The translations under genes and the position numbers were made by a program. 64,000 bases of DNA from Setophaga petechia. Its lineage: Eukaryota; Chordata; Aves; Passeriformes; Parulidae. Shown in pieces: positions 47,501-62,500 of the stretch (the stretch's first letter is position 1; the number at the start of each line of letters is the position of its first letter). The notes beneath the pieces were generated by a model. It was not told the origin of the DNA. It did not search any database and saw only the letters and a list, made by a program, of their open reading frames with translations. The DNA is taken from assembly GCA_024362935.1 (NCBI GenBank), contig JANCRA010000004.1:21781121-21845120 (forward strand), given 5' to 3'.

Positions 47501-50500
47501 GTGAAGAACTATGTACCTCACTTCCAAATCCCAGCATTTAATGTAGAAATTTCAAAAGCTTCCTGTTTGAAACATTATTGATTCTCTATTTATTATCTGC
47601 CATTATAATTTGCTCAAATAAAATGAGAAAGAGTTCTTCCATCAGAAAACATTGTAAATGTTTAAAATAATTTTTACTCACTTTGCAGTATTTTGTTTTT
47701 GGGAGCATGTGGGCGGCCAAATTATTGTAGCTTGAGTTATTGTGCCTCTGCAGAGCTGTGGCATGTGTCGGACTCTTGATAAATGAGAGGGAATGTTGAC
47801 ATAGCCATCAGTGAAAATGAAGAAACTCAACCCAGTTGAGCTGTTTCATGTGCCATGTAGCCTTCCAGTTTCCTTCTGAATGTGTTTAACATGATGCAAC
47901 TGAACTGCAGAAGTTGCACCTCATGCCTGGTAACTTGGTTACGGACCTGAACCTTTGCTCTGGAGACCATTAGAATTACTTGCCATGAATACAATTACAA
48001 TTAATGACATCTTCTTGAAGAAACAACCTGGGGGTTTTTTTGTGTTAAAATGGTCTTTGCAGAGTAAGCTTTATCAGGGAATAAATTTAGAATGGAGTTG
48101 AACCAATGGTATATAAAACTATCACCTTGTTATCGCCTTCAAAGACTATATAGTTCTAGTTCCTAGAGTAGTTAACAGACTATTTTTGGAAATGCTCTCT
48201 TTGTTTTCTTTTGGGTTTTTTTTTCCCCCCTTTTCTCTTGTTCCTGGCAATGTGTGTGTTTTTTAAGGCTTAACAGGAGTGGCATCAGCTGTCAAAAGCC
48301 AACCTTCTGTATGTATTATTTCTCTGGAGAGGCTGATGTTAGCACATGTATACTCTTCTACTGGAAAGTGATTATAAATTGCTGCAATGAATAAATTAAA
48401 ACATTAAAACCTTCATAGTATTTTGTGAGTGCTATGAGACGGATGGATTAGTTTACCTGATCAGCTCTTCCATATCAGCTCAACAACTTGAGCCAATTCT
48501 TCTAGTGTGTACGCTTTTGAGATTTGGGTCCAGTTCCCCAAAATTGGTGGTACTTTGAACAGTTGTTGATTGCCATTAGTGCTATATAACTGCATGAATA
48601 TTCTTGCAATTGGAGCTCCTATTTCCCCATACATTTTGCTATTTCTAACATGCATCCTGAAAGAAAAGCATTTTTGGTCAATTCAATCTTTGTTTGCAAC
48701 CTCAAGTTGTATTCCTTTCCAGGGCTGTAATCTGCTTCTGGTTTCTGGAATCTCATTTATGTCCCTGCTCAGCTGTATCAGATGTCTGTTCCATGTGCAT
48801 ATGTTAATGCTATACAACTAGTTCGAAAGTAACCATCACAGAAGCTCCATTCTTCTTGTAGATTTTGCAGAAGACATTTCATTGGACTGTGTGCATGTTT
48901 AAGTTATGAGTTTTCTGGTGCAAGTATTCATTTTGTTATGGCAAGTGTTTAATGTAAAGTGTGTTGTAAAACTGATCTTGTAATTTCAATTTTATTTGTT
49001 CACAGTATACTGAATTTCTCTCCTTAAAAATTAGATTACTGAAATACTTCCTCTGAATTTTTGTAGGCCTATAAATAAAACTGGCAAGAATAAGATCTTT
49101 TGAGGGCTAAAATTCCACTCACATTTACTGTTGCTAGATTTCTACAAGGATAGGAAACAGATGGTTGAGGAAAAAGAGGCTAACTTTAGATTTCAAAATG
49201 GGTTCTTACAAAATTGAGACAGGGTTTTCCAGCATCTTTACTTGGAGTAATTTTAGTTTGTTTTCATGGACGTGCAAGCGCCATGAGACAATCTCGGATA
49301 TTATTTTGTGGAATGAGTAATCATCTTTCATGGTCTTAATCATTTTTCATGGATGTTTGATACTCTGGCTGTGGGTCTCTCTACAGTAGAAGTTTTGGGA
49401 AGCATAGGTCATGGACCACTGGGGTGCCCCACTGTGAAGGGGAAGGAAGCACCCAAAATTTGTAGATAGCTGTGGTCAAAAAGGAACAGCAGAACTTAGT
49501 GTGTCTGTAAAAACTTAAGAAGTTTTGTTAATAAATTATACACGCAGTGTGGAAGTTGGTGTAAATTAGTCCCTTATAGTATAAACATGGTAGTAAGTCT
49601 TGGATAAGGGATGGGTGAAAGAGAGAAGAGACACACAGGGATTAACGTGCGGTACAGAGAAAGAAAGGCAGGAACATTGGCAGTCCTGACTCCAGCATCA
49701 GTGCAGCGGGTGGAGTGTCCAGGGTCCTGGGGCACACGTGTGTTCAGGTTTGTGTTCAGGTTTGATTCCGAGTACCTTTACACAGTTAAGATTTCTGTGC
49801 TATGGAGCTAATTTGCTTGTTTACTGTGCAAGTGAGTTATCATTTGCAGTTTGTTCTTCTAGACCTTTCTGGAAATGGGTCAGAGATCTTCCCTCCATAC
49901 TGGATTGACCTTAGGTTGACAGTCCATGCCTGCTTCTTGACCTCATTCCTTGATTTATGCTCTATTTCAGGAGCCAGAACATAGACCTTTGTCCAAGAAG
50001 AGTTCTGGCTTACGTCTGTATGGCTGCCTTTTCCTGCCACATCCCATTCTTTCTCATGACATATTCTTACCAACTAATCTTGGCTGACTCCACTGCTGTC
50101 CTTCATTTGTGTTTGAGATGTACATTAGGCCCCTTGTCTTCTAGGCTTCTGTAACCCACTGATTCAGACTTTGGGACTGGCAGTGTGTACCACTTTACTT
50201 ATTCCAGTTTTTCTTGTTGACTTCTTTCCCTTTAGGAGCTGTAGCACTGAAAAATCTGGAAATAAAAGAAAATGCACTGGTAAGCTAGTGGAAATAACAA
50301 TAATACTTGCAAAAATTATTCCTGAGCTATGTTTTATGTGTTTAATGGGCTTAATGGGTTTATTGTGCATTTTTTTATTCTTATTTTAGAACACACTTTC
50401 TTTTAAGTGGAAGCTTACTTGACTTGCTTTCTCTGCACCTATATAGATTATTTGATTAATTTGAGATTAAATTTAAAGGGCAAAGTATATACATTTTTTC

Positions 50501-53500
50501 CCCCTAAGAGAGCTCTCAGCAATTGCTAAAGGAATGTACTTAGGTCAAGAGCAATACTGAAAGACCTTTTTTTTGCTATAGCTCATGAAGCTAGAACTTT
50601 GTTTTTGGGAATGTATTTAGCCTAACATAACATAACAGTCTAAATTGGTAACCAAATGCTTGCTTATCCGTTATACTGACTTTTTTTTTCTGTGGTTGGC
50701 AGGTAAGTTTGTTAAGGTTATCATGATACCTTTTCCTGCATTGGAACATATGACAAGTTGCTGAATTGAGCTTAAATTTTCTAAACCTCTTTCTTTCAGA
50801 GTCAGTTGGATGTGCCATTTAAAGTTAAAGCAGGACATATTAGTAAGTTGCATTTTATCTTGTACACATGCAGGAGTTTCTATAAGTACTACTTTTCCTT
50901 GCAAGTGGCTTTAGGCATCCTAAGCAAGTAATTTCCATCTGTTTGTTGATTTCTATACTTTGTGCACTCTGAAGTTGTCTCTTCTGAAAAGAAACTTTGA
51001 GGAAGCTCCCTTAAATAAAGTATACTGGAGTCTTGTTTAATCATCTCAATATTAATGAGAAAATAGCCCAGCACAGCAAAGATGAGCAATTGGGAAGGAC
51101 TGGATCTCGTTCCTTGTCTTAACAAGACTCCACAACTGATTTTTACCTTTCACTTGCCTTTGCATCTCCTTCTTCCTCGTTTTTGCTAAAATAAAAAGTT
51201 TTCTTGTTGCAAGTTGATTGTCTTGTAAAAGTGATTTCTTAAAGTAAACTAAGTCTAAAATCATATGCTTCCTTTAAATCAACCCTGGAATAACGTGTTT
51301 TCTGTGACTGATTTAGTATTTTATTAAGAATAAGTGCATACACGTGGGAGGCACTTAACCTCATGATCCCTGTGTTCACAAGACCTAGTATTTAGCTGAC
51401 TGATGATGTGGGAGCTGCCCATGTTCTTTTCTTGTTTCTGAAGATGCTGCAGTGGATTTTCAATGAGGGAGACATTGCTGTTAAGAAGGAGGAATGTATT
51501 TCAAGGAAATAAAGAAAGACTGTAGACTTGATAGTTCTACTCGCGGAAAAACATCTCATGTTTTTTGTGTATTGTGTACGAAAATACAACTCAACTGAGG
51601 CATTTTTTGCCTCAGGTGCACTGGGGTAATTTCTGTCCAGTATCATAATTGTTAAAGAGATTTTGTGTTTAATATCAATTACCTTTGCATTTCTTTTCCA
51701 GCCAGCTATTTAATTGTATACTTCAGCCTTTTTCTTTTGTGTTTGTAGGTCAACTTAACCTACAGATTCCATGGCAAAACCTTTATACTCAACCTGTTGA
51801 GGCAGTCCTTGATGGAGTTTATTTGCTTATTGTGCCCACAGCTAGTAAGTTAATGTATAGGAAGAAGTGACTATGGATTGACGGGGTTTCGGAATTATCT
51901 GGAATGGGTTGATACTGTTTTTGTGAGCTTTATTCTTAGTAGATACTTTTAGCAATTACAGTTAAATAATGGGGTGGAAGTCTTTCAGTAACTTAGGTTT
52001 CATCATCTAATTTTTTTGCTATATGTTAACTGTAATATGTAACTGTTACAAAAGTATAAAAATTACAGGTTTTGAAACAGTATCTTTAAAAAAATATGTA
52101 AGGCTTTTTAGTATTATACATTTTTACTTTATGTGTTTAGCCATAAAATATGATGCTGAAAAAGAAGCCAAGCAGTTCTTGGAAGCAAGACAAAGGGAAT
52201 TGCAGAGAATAGAAGAAGCAAAGCAGAAGATAGCTGACCGAGGTAAAGGTGGGAAAAGCTAATGAAAGTGATGCTGCTTCTTTCTTTTCTTTAATCCAGA
52301 AAGATGCAGATTTTGTCAATGTCTTCTAGATTCTTGTTTTTTCCTTGCTACTTAAAAACCTATTAGTTAGTGGTTTTTTAGGTATAATTGCCATCAGTAT
52401 TGCAGATCCAGCATTCATTCTGAAAATAAAAGGTTGTGAGCATTGATGTGATCTGATATAAATTAGGCTTTTGAAATACTGCTTTTTTTATCACGTCATC
52501 TGACATTTTCTTTCCTGTTTCATAAGAAAGAGTTTGTTTCCAGTGTCAAAGCATTTTTACCAATACAGCTTTTTAAAGGTTTGTTACAATTTGTTCTTCA
52601 TTACATGCAAATTCTAATCTTTTTAAATTCAACTTCTGGTACTTCCAAGAAGTATGATTTGCTCTCTTAGAGTATTGGTGGGTACTGGTCATACTTTTGA
52701 ACTACCGGATTCTTCACTCTGCTGGTAATAAAGCTAGGAAACCTTCTGATCTGAGAATGTAAATGTTGCAGATTATACAGAGCAAACATGTTTCTATACA
52801 ACTGGAGTATAATGTAATAGAAAACACTTAAGCTAAAAATATTGTGTTATTGTTTTGTCTAATTAAAAAAATACTGGAATGTATACAAAATATGAAATTG
52901 TTTTCCTTTAACATAGATAAAGTAAAAGAAGAGAAACAAGACACTTTTGTAGAAAAGCTAGTTACTCAGGTCATCAAAAATCTTCAGCTGAAAATTTCCA
53001 ACATCCATATTCGCTATGAGGATGATGTAAGTGCTTTTGTGTATCTTACCATAAGGGGTTGTGCACTGTAACATGAAATTGGGAACCTGTCTGATTTCTT
53101 CTAGTTGCTTTTTATGTTGAGAGAATACTAGTAAAGTTGTGGACTTTTATTAGTTTGATAAAAAAACCCAAACAAACTGGAAAAAAGCTTGGACCAAAAT
53201 GTTAAGATACTTAAATTCTTAGCCAAATATATGCTTATAGAGTATGAAATAATGATTTTTTTGTCTTTTCCTGTGTTCTATTAGATCACAAATCGTGATA
53301 ACCCCTTGTCATTTGGGATTTCACTTCAGAATCTAAGTTTGCAGGTAATTTTATTTCTTGCTTTTTATCTGAAAAGCATGTTAACATATACCAATAGGTG
53401 AAGTTGTGCTTTTGTGTGTTGTGCTGTCTGTATGGAAAATACACCTGTAATTATCAGCAATGTACAATGGTGTGGTTTCCAATACACTTTACTATATTTG

Positions 53501-56500
53501 GGCTGTTCATTTTGAATATTTTACTGCAACTGACTTGAGCTCCAAGAAAGAAAGTTACTGCCTGATAACAGGAAGTGGTGGGAAAGGAAAAAATAAAAAA
53601 GAAAAGAGGACATCTTTTTAGCTCAACTGGAGCTAATTTTTTTTTGATCTGTGAACTGCAGTTTAAGGTGCTTAGAGTAGGAATCACAAGATGGTATGAA
53701 ATTTTTTTCTTGAAGACTATGTGGTAGGATCAGTATGTTGGTTGCTGAGTTGCCCTGATTCAGTAGTTTTTGCTGTCTAACTGCTAGTTTTAAAGAAAAT
53801 ATGTCCTAAGTAAATGTTACTTTCTTGAATGAAATGGTGGTTTTGTGAATGTTTATTCCTAGCACATTAAAGGGTCTTCTTTAGGCTCAAACTAAAATTG
53901 ATTGGTTCCAGAATTATAAATGAATTCTGTCCCTTGTTTATCTCTGTCCAAAGAGCCTGTCCAAAAATATTATTGGTGTAAAGGAAAACAGTTTACAATA
54001 ATGAAAGCAGAATCTTAGAGTACCTTTGGTTCTTGTGTGCAGCCTATCAGAGTACATACATGTACATATTTTTGGAGGAAGTAGCTTTTCCAAGCTCTCA
54101 CTTAAAGTAATGCATTAATCGTCTTAAATCAGAAGATTGTATTCCATTATTTTCCATGGCATTTAATTACAACAATGTTACTGTCTTTTTTTGTAGTTTG
54201 TTTCAGTTGTAACATGTTGGTGAATTATAGATACTGGAGTATTTTTGTTCAATTCTCATTTCAGACCTCAGACAAGAATTGGAATCCATGTTTACATGAT
54301 GAAACTGCCAAGTTGTTCCACAAGGTACAGTATAGACAGTATGCTAAAGAAAGACTTGCTAATAAAACAACCTGCATTAGAGTTTCAGAAAGTAAGATCA
54401 AGAAAGCATGTAACTGTGTAGACTCTATAGCAAAAGTAACATTCTGAATATTTTTATTCATCCAGACTTTGTGAAATCCAAATTATTAATCTAAAATTTG
54501 TGGATACCAGTACATATGTTCTGTTGTATTTTCAGCTTGTGCGACTGGATAACCTTTTTGCCTATTGGAATGTGAAATCAGAGATGTTCTACCACGGTGG
54601 TTGGGATGAATCATTGGTAAGATAGTGTATCTAGTCTTCTAGTTGAAACTGGGAAGCAGAGAACATGCTTCACATTCAGGCCTGCTTCTTTTTATGTCAG
54701 TGTCCTGGGTAATTGTTTGTTACTAAAAGGTTTTTTTAGGAAAAAACAGTATATGTTAAGGCTTTTATGTGATGGAAGTATAATGCTCATCTGAGAAAGT
54801 TAAAAAAGCCAGTCTTGTGGCAGTAACAGAATTTAGACAATTGACGGTCATCCTACCACTGTTCAGTGATTTTTATTAGCTAAATATAGACATATCATTC
54901 TGTTAAAAACATAGATGAGTATTTTGAATTTTACTTTGAGTCAGAGGGATTATCTGAGAATTGTTTAAAAATGCTAACATTTTGTACTTTAAAAACTTTA
55001 TCTGGAAATAGAAGTGCAACTTACTGTTCACTCTATTGTGTGTGTAGGTTAACTTAAAACAGGGAGTTGCCAGCCACAACATGATTCCAGATGGTTATGA
55101 TTTTGGTAAGTGTTATTTAATGATAATATTAATTTTTAATTGTAATTTTTACTTCATCTCAGTGGTTGTCACTTTGACTGTTACTGAAAAATCTTACTAA
55201 GGAGTGCAGTTTAAGCCTGGAAGAGTAACTGTCTTTCTGACAGTGAATACTGTATTGTTTAGGTATATAAAAAAAGTCTTGATAAAAGTGAGTCTTGAGT
55301 CACGTATTGTTCTAATGGGATGTCGTACATAGATTCTCATTGTTAACACCTTTTGATTAATTCCTTTATTTAAGAAGTTTAGCAACAGCATAGGCACTGT
55401 GTAAGTTTGGTGAATTCAGATTAGGTTGAGTATGTTTTTGAGGTCACCTGCTTTATGCAAACTATCTTTCTTCCATGAGAGGGAGAAATAGTAATCACAC
55501 AACTTTGAAACATTAATTTCTTTTTTTTTTTTTAAGTGAGAATATTGCAAGTTATATTGCTTTGAATATTACTTACTTAAGTCTGAAAATCACATTGGCA
55601 TCACTCAAAAATGGTGATAGTTTGCTTTCCATTGCATGGAATCATGTGTATCTGTGTGACTGTTTAGAAGCTGTTCACAAATCTGAATGGCTTTGGAAGT
55701 GGCTTGTTCTCCAGCAGGAAAGTCCTCGGTTCACTATAGCCAGGGTTAAAAAGGGCATTGTCAGTTTTATGCTGCTACCTGCCCCTAAAAGAGTCTCTAT
55801 GTTGACTGACAGAGAGCTATCTAGTAATTTCTTCTGATTCCTTACCCCTCTTTTTTGGTTGCTGGATTTGATTCTTTTTGCAAGAAAACAAGTATTAAAC
55901 ATTATAAGTTGTTTAAGTCTTTATGTGGTAAGTTCAAAATGGGTGTATATAAAGCTTAGGATTCAAGATTTACTCTCTTAAAATTCAACAGTGCCTTCAG
56001 AGATGCTGACCATGGTGGTGTATTGTGGTAAATGAAAATTTGGTCCCATTTGGGGCAAGTCTTTAAAAGTGTAAAACTTTGATAACAAGGTAATAAGCAT
56101 GAAGTCTAATTTTATCACTTAATGTAAATAAACAAATATTATATTTAAATAAACGAATAAACAGACATTATACTTATGTATAATAACCATTAAAAATGAA
56201 CTTTAGGAAGCTAAATGCAGGGAGAAAATTAATTAAAATGCTGCCATATAGAGGTGTAGCTGAAAGTTTCATGTTTTTTTCTTGCAAAAATACATATTTC
56301 CGCTACTATGAACCTTTCAAAAAATTTGGAATTTTGGATATGTAGGTAATTTATCAGTATTTTTTGCTGAGATGAAAGAAATCATATTTGAAAATAATTA
56401 CTTGCACGAACTCAGATAATATAAAAATTCTTACTGTTGGATCACTTGCTGAAACAGATGAAAATATTGAACTAAACAGGGCTTCAAAAGCCTGATATTT

Positions 56501-59500
56501 CCAAACTGGAACAGCTAAAATATTTCTGCTCTGCATCTTTTTTCTTGTGGTGTGCCTCACTTTTATGTAGAATGCATATTGATTTTGTTCCATGCTTACT
56601 TGGGCTTGAAATTAGAAATAAGGAGTGTTTGGTTTTAACCATTGTTGTGAGTATAATTTATCGAAGAGTAAAGCATTTGTAATGGCAACAACAACAACAA
56701 AATCTTTAGAAGTAAGAGTTACTATAGTGAAATAAATGCTGTATTTGGAACTGTCTTGTACTATAAGTGTATCAGAACCAAAAAAGATCCCATTTGTTAC
56801 AAATGTAAACTATTCATTGAAACATTACTATGTAATTCAGCGTACAGGAAAGTTTGTGGTGGTGCTCTGCAAAATTTGGTAAATGTTGCCAGAGTGAAAC
56901 TGAAAATTGAGATTGTATTCTATTTTAAGTTGTGTTGGTGCAGTTCATGTTTTTCAATTCTAGCATTCTAAAACTAATAGTCTGGTATAATTTAAGATAA
57001 TTTATGTATAATTTATTGCAATCTGAAATAATTTAATTGCACTTTTTATATCAACTTGTATTTTTTAGTATTCCGCCCAATTTCAGCTAAAGCCAAGCTC
57101 CTTATGAATCCTCGATCTGATGTTGACTTTTCATCACCGAAAATAGATCTAGATGTAAACTTACAGGATATAACTGTTGAATTCAATAAGCCACAGGTAC
57201 CAGTTATTTTTCTGAAGTTGTATGTAATGTAGTAAAAAAGTTAGTTTGCAAGAATTAAGAAAGGTGGTCTGAAATTTTATAGTGTACATGTAGAATCTAT
57301 TAACTTAGTCTTGGTTTTTTTTGAAACTGATTTTCTCTTCAAAGAGAAGCTTGATAGCTGTTGTTCTCAGAAAGATAATAATGCTCAGTTTAAATTTGTT
57401 TGCCTAGTACTTCAGTGTTATGGAGCTTCTTGAGTCTATTGATATGATGACTCGAAATCTGCCATATAGGAAGTACAGACCTGATGTTCCAGTGCACAAC
57501 AATGCCAAGACATGGTAGGTAACCTTAGACTTTGAAAATAATTTGTTAGTTATTAACCTGAAATAATTACCAAGGAATTGCTTCTTTCTTAAGGAGGTTA
57601 GAACTTCTTTCATTCTGAAAGGAAGTATTTTGTTTTTAGAATTCTTTTTAAGCTAGTTTTGTAGGAAGTTGATGAGGACCTCGTCAAACCAAAGCTGTGG
57701 ACACAATATTTGAAAATCAGTGATTGCACTCTTAAAGAACATTATCAGGAACTTAAGTCTGAGAGTGTTTTTGTGTCATAAATTTGTTTAAGTGAAAGCT
57801 TCCCTGTTACATGTTAGGTAGCTCTACAAGAACATAGCTATTACCTGAAAACAGGCAAGCCTTTGCAACACAGATGGCAAGGATTTGATTTCTTTTCAGA
57901 AGATTCCTTAAAAATATATTTTTATTACTCTCACACATGCATGCATAGATTTGACAGCAATCTGTCAACTTTGTATGGGGAAAAGAGAGTAAAATTCTTA
58001 GATTTCTCACCTCAGAAGTATGCTATTAGTCAGGGGATTTCACTCTTGACAACTTGAATTATATATATAAAATTATAATATTAAGTATAATATTAAGTGA
58101 GAGTCTGCAAAGCTATAGGAGTCTTTTCAATATACGAAAAGAAAGATAAGCTATACATTTGTCTTTGCTTTTAGGTGGAAATATGTTATTGATGGCATCC
58201 TTAAAGTAAATGTTCAACCTAAACTCCAAATGTGGTCATGGGAACATATTTCACATCATAGGAAGCAAGTGAAGAACTATAAAGAGTTGTATAAAACAAA
58301 GATAACGTCAAAAAAACCTAGTGAAGAAATCTTAAAGTTGTTGGAGGTTAGTAACTTTCTGTTGAAGGCTTAAATATTGTTCATCTTGATACTTGCTCAA
58401 ACTTAAATGTTAAAATGTTCCTCAATTGCTTCTAAGTTAAAATAAAATTTTTAGCAGCCATATTTTCAACTTGTCACTACCTTTCTTTATTAGTATTGTT
58501 AACAAATACATGAGGTGAATCTTTAAATTAGAAACTGCAAGAAAAACAGCTTAAGCTGGTGTGCAGTTCTTTTCCAGGTTTGTTTTAAGTTTTCTGATTG
58601 AGTGAATTAACTTGGATTGCACAAATTGAAATGCTTGCTGTTGTTTCCTGTAAAACTGAGCTGTGGAATGTAACAATTGTTTAATTATCAAAAATAATGT
58701 CTCATCTCTCTTCTAGGAATTTGAAAAGACCTTGGATATTTTTAACATCACTTTAGCAAGGCAACAAGCAGAAGTTGAGGTAAAATTGCATCTTTTAAAG
58801 GAGTCTATGAATAACTGAAACATAAGGTTGTGGAGATTTTAGGCAGACGCCTTTAGCTATGGTGATTGAATTGTGTTACAATACAGTCTTTCAATTTTCC
58901 TTGTTCATGGTTTTTTGTTATAAGGCATAGTTAGTTTTTCAGCTTGTAATTAAACAAAAATTAAATAACTCCATATGCTCTTCCTTCAATATGAACTGAT
59001 CTTGGATAAATCCCTTTCCATTTCTGGTGGTAAAGATCTGTTTGGAGAATGTGGCCAAAGGATGATGGAAGTTAAATGGAAACACACCCAAAGCTGGCCC
59101 TCCTCACAGCAGCCTAGACTATTAGTTTATTCCTTTTTACATGTGAAACTGTGTTACATGGAGTGATCACCTGTACCATGTTGACTCTTTGAGAAGAGAT
59201 GCAGTGTTTCTCTTTGCAAATGTTACTCAGAGTACAGCAAATGCAAAATACCTTTAAGAAGATTAATGCAATTAGGCAAGATAATGTGACTTGAGTAGTT
59301 AAAACTAATTTGTTAGCCTTGGTTTTCCTAGGTTAACGTACTGCTTAGTTATACATACAGTGTCTGAGTGTCTTTCTGGGTCACTGAAGTGAAATATTCG
59401 TAGGTTTTCTGAAATCTGTGATATTTCACCATTACTAATAAAGGCACCTAAAAGTAAGCAGAATAAGAAGTTTACAATCTGAAAGAAGACAGTAATTAAT

Positions 59501-62500
59501 GATTAAACTTTATAAAGCTTAGTTACTGCTTGGGGCAGTGCTTGAAAGCAATTTGCTTTTTTTTTTTGTTTTGGTATGTGAAGTATATTAAATATAGTAT
59601 AAATGCAATTCCTCCAGTCACAGATAATGTGCTTCTAACCCAAAACTCTGTAGAGGAATCTGTACATTTGATTTTTCCTTCTATTTGTCTGTATGTACAC
59701 CCCCATTTGAATGCTTGTGTTTCCATTATCCAGGCTCTAACAGAACCAGAAGAAACATTCATGACTGTTCGCCTTCAGTTTGTCCAAACTGGAGTGCATT
59801 TCAAGGGGTGGTGGAAGGTTTTGTTTTGGTTTAGTTCTCATTTGATTTTGGAATAGTCTTATCTTGTAGTGTATAGTTTGTCTTGGTTTTATCTTTTTCC
59901 TTCAACTTTTTGCAAGTTGATGGAAATTCCGAAATATTTTCTATCTAGTTTTGTTCTTCCTTCCCCCGGTATGATTATGCTGCTTACAAAGGTAATGTCA
60001 TATTGCATTCCTGAGTACCTTCAAATCCTGAGTTTTAAGATACATTTCTGTAACATTTAAAAGTAGCTTGCAAGAAAATGAATTTTCAGTTGTTTGGACT
60101 TTTAGTCTTGCATTTGAAAAATGTCAGAAATACATCTTGAAAGATGTGCTGGCTTATTATCTCAATATATTTCATAGTATTGAAAATCAGGTCACAATGA
60201 TTTTAAGTTGTGTTCTGTCTCCATATACCTGTCAGGATGCATTTGTTTTGTTGTTATCAGGTCATACCTTTGAAAAAGATTCAAAGGACTTAGAAGAGAA
60301 AAATCTACTACTACTTCGGTATCCTGACAGTTTTCTTTAGGTCTGTCAGGTATTTAAAGGAGCACCCATTAGATGTGGGCTTAGTAAAGCCAGGCAAATG
60401 ATCCTGCTGTTTGTGAAGCTTCTCTGTTTCTTAAAAGCATACCAAGAGTTGACTTTCAAGGGCTTACTTTTATCTAGACCTTGAAATCAAGCTCCTCAGA
60501 AATCGCGTTCGTGATCACAGTGCTGATTTTCAGGCAACTTTGTAACCAGAACTTTATATTCCAAACCTCAGACCACTTTTGCTTTTTTATCGCGAGTGTT
60601 TGAAGTACCAAAGTAGCTTCAACTTCAGTAGCTAAGCTTCAAGTCTCTGTATCAGCTTGAGAAATCCTTTCAACCTAGGGCAGACTTTTAGGATTTACTT
60701 CAGTAAGAACGCAGGATAGAGTCATGGCATCATTTAGGTTGGAAAAGACTTGGAAGACCAAGTTCAACTATTAACAGAAAATTGCTAAGTCTACCAGTAA
60801 ACCATGTTCCAGAGCACCACATCTACGTGCCTTTTAAATACTTCCAGGGGTAGTGACTCCACCACATCCCTGGGCAGCTTGTTGCATTGCTTGGCAACCT
60901 TTTCAGTGAAGATCATTATCCTAACAGCCACTATAAACCTTCCCTGGCAGAACTTGAGGCTATTTCTGCATGTTCAGTTGCTTGTTACTTGAGAGAAGTA
61001 ACAAAAGGCTGACCTACCTGGCTACATCCATCTTTCAGGTAGTTCTCTCTTTTAGTCAAAATATTTACCTTGCTGATTAAGCTTTAAGTCTATGACTGCA
61101 TTGATTACTTAACCAATGTAAATGGAGGAGAGGGAAAGTTCAAGAAAATTCTTCATCAAATATTTGTAGTTTCTATACTGCACAGATTTTTTTTTTCTTC
61201 ATCTTTGCAGAAGTGGCTTCTGTTTGCAGTCTTTCTTTCCCTGGGCTCTGGTGCCTGCTTCTGCCTCAGACATGTGAAACAGTCATAGATTTAAACATCA
61301 CTTATTCTCCATGGCAGTTGTCCTTCAGCACCAACCCCTCAGTATCCCAGAAATCTGTAATCTCACAGATTTAACCTTATTTTTTCTAAGGCCTGTCCAT
61401 TTTGTATTTGGGTCATTCACTTTGTAACATCTGCTTGCTGATATGGTAACCTTTATAAAGGTTGACCTTTATAACCTTCTAACCTTTGTAAAGAGGACTT
61501 TTGAGGACTTTGTTCAAGCTTCTTGTAGCTTTGTGTTGATAAACTGACATTCTGCATCATCTCTCTGAGGTGAATCAGTAGTATAAATCCAGAAGCCTTT
61601 ACATTTTTGTGGTGAGTTCTGCCTTCCTTTGTCCAATAGGTATGTAGATGTGACAAGTCCCTACAGAGTACTGATTTATAGTCAACTGGTTTTTTTCCTA
61701 ATTGTGTTGCAGAATGCTGAGAAGGGATTCCTGTCTCACTTCCACTAGAGTATCTTTAAATGTAGGGCTTATCTGCAGCTTATTGTATATTTTTGGGTTG
61801 TATTAGTCACAAAGAAAGTTAGTTTGTGTGGATCACTACAGTTCTGAGAACAAATTTGTCTCTTGGATCACTTGATGTTTGTTTGCCATCCCCATGACAA
61901 ACTTTCAGTGATCAGTTTTGGATGTAGTCTACACTTCCTTTGAAGATCCAGTATAGGAATCATCACTGGTATCAGATGGGGCATCCACTAGTTGTGGAAA
62001 TAATGAGTGTGGGAGGAGGGAGGGCTTCCTTGCTATTTTAACTATATGTATCACATGCAGGAATATTTAGAGTAAACACTGTATTATGAGAGTAAATACT
62101 TTTTTAATTGCTTTGGGTATGGGTATCCATCTTGAAATGAAAAATATAGGGCTAATGTAAAATTTGGCCTGTGATGGCTATTTAATTGCTTATATATGTA
62201 TTTTAAATTATTCTTTAGAAAACCATTGCATCTAATTTTACAGGTATTTTTATGGTGAAAGCTGGAGAGAAAATCTGCTATGTAAGAAGTGTTTATTGAC
62301 CTTTTATATACTCTGTTCTTTCTTAAAGGTGGTTGTTATTATGCAAAATAAAATTGGATCAATAATGCACTGTGTACTTGAAAAAGTGACTAGAAGGGAA
62401 ATGAAATAAAAACATTTTGCCTTTTTAATGCCTGTCTAATGATCTTTTGATATGTTAGAGCTGCTCTGGGTCTATATTTTTCTTAGGAAAATGAACAAAA

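Larger units (their letters stand above)
41908..50235 (+). other. VPS13A intron 1
   Basis: This 8.3-kb intron starts in the CpG island. It contains a (TA)22 microsatellite at 44497-44540, an A/C-rich run at 43540-43605 and a CTCF-like word at 42546-42559. A 13-bp direct duplication (GTGTTCAGGTTTG) lies near 49740-49765. No nested gene is supported. Confidence 0.85.

Noticed and set aside
55562..55837. 91-codon open frame in VPS13A intron 10
   Set aside because: It has no family resemblance, no usable splice sites in the right phase were seen, and the exon 10/11 junction is already complete in frame.
56756..56971. 71-codon open frame in VPS13A intron 10
   Set aside because: No conserved domain, and no fit to VPS13A exon order.
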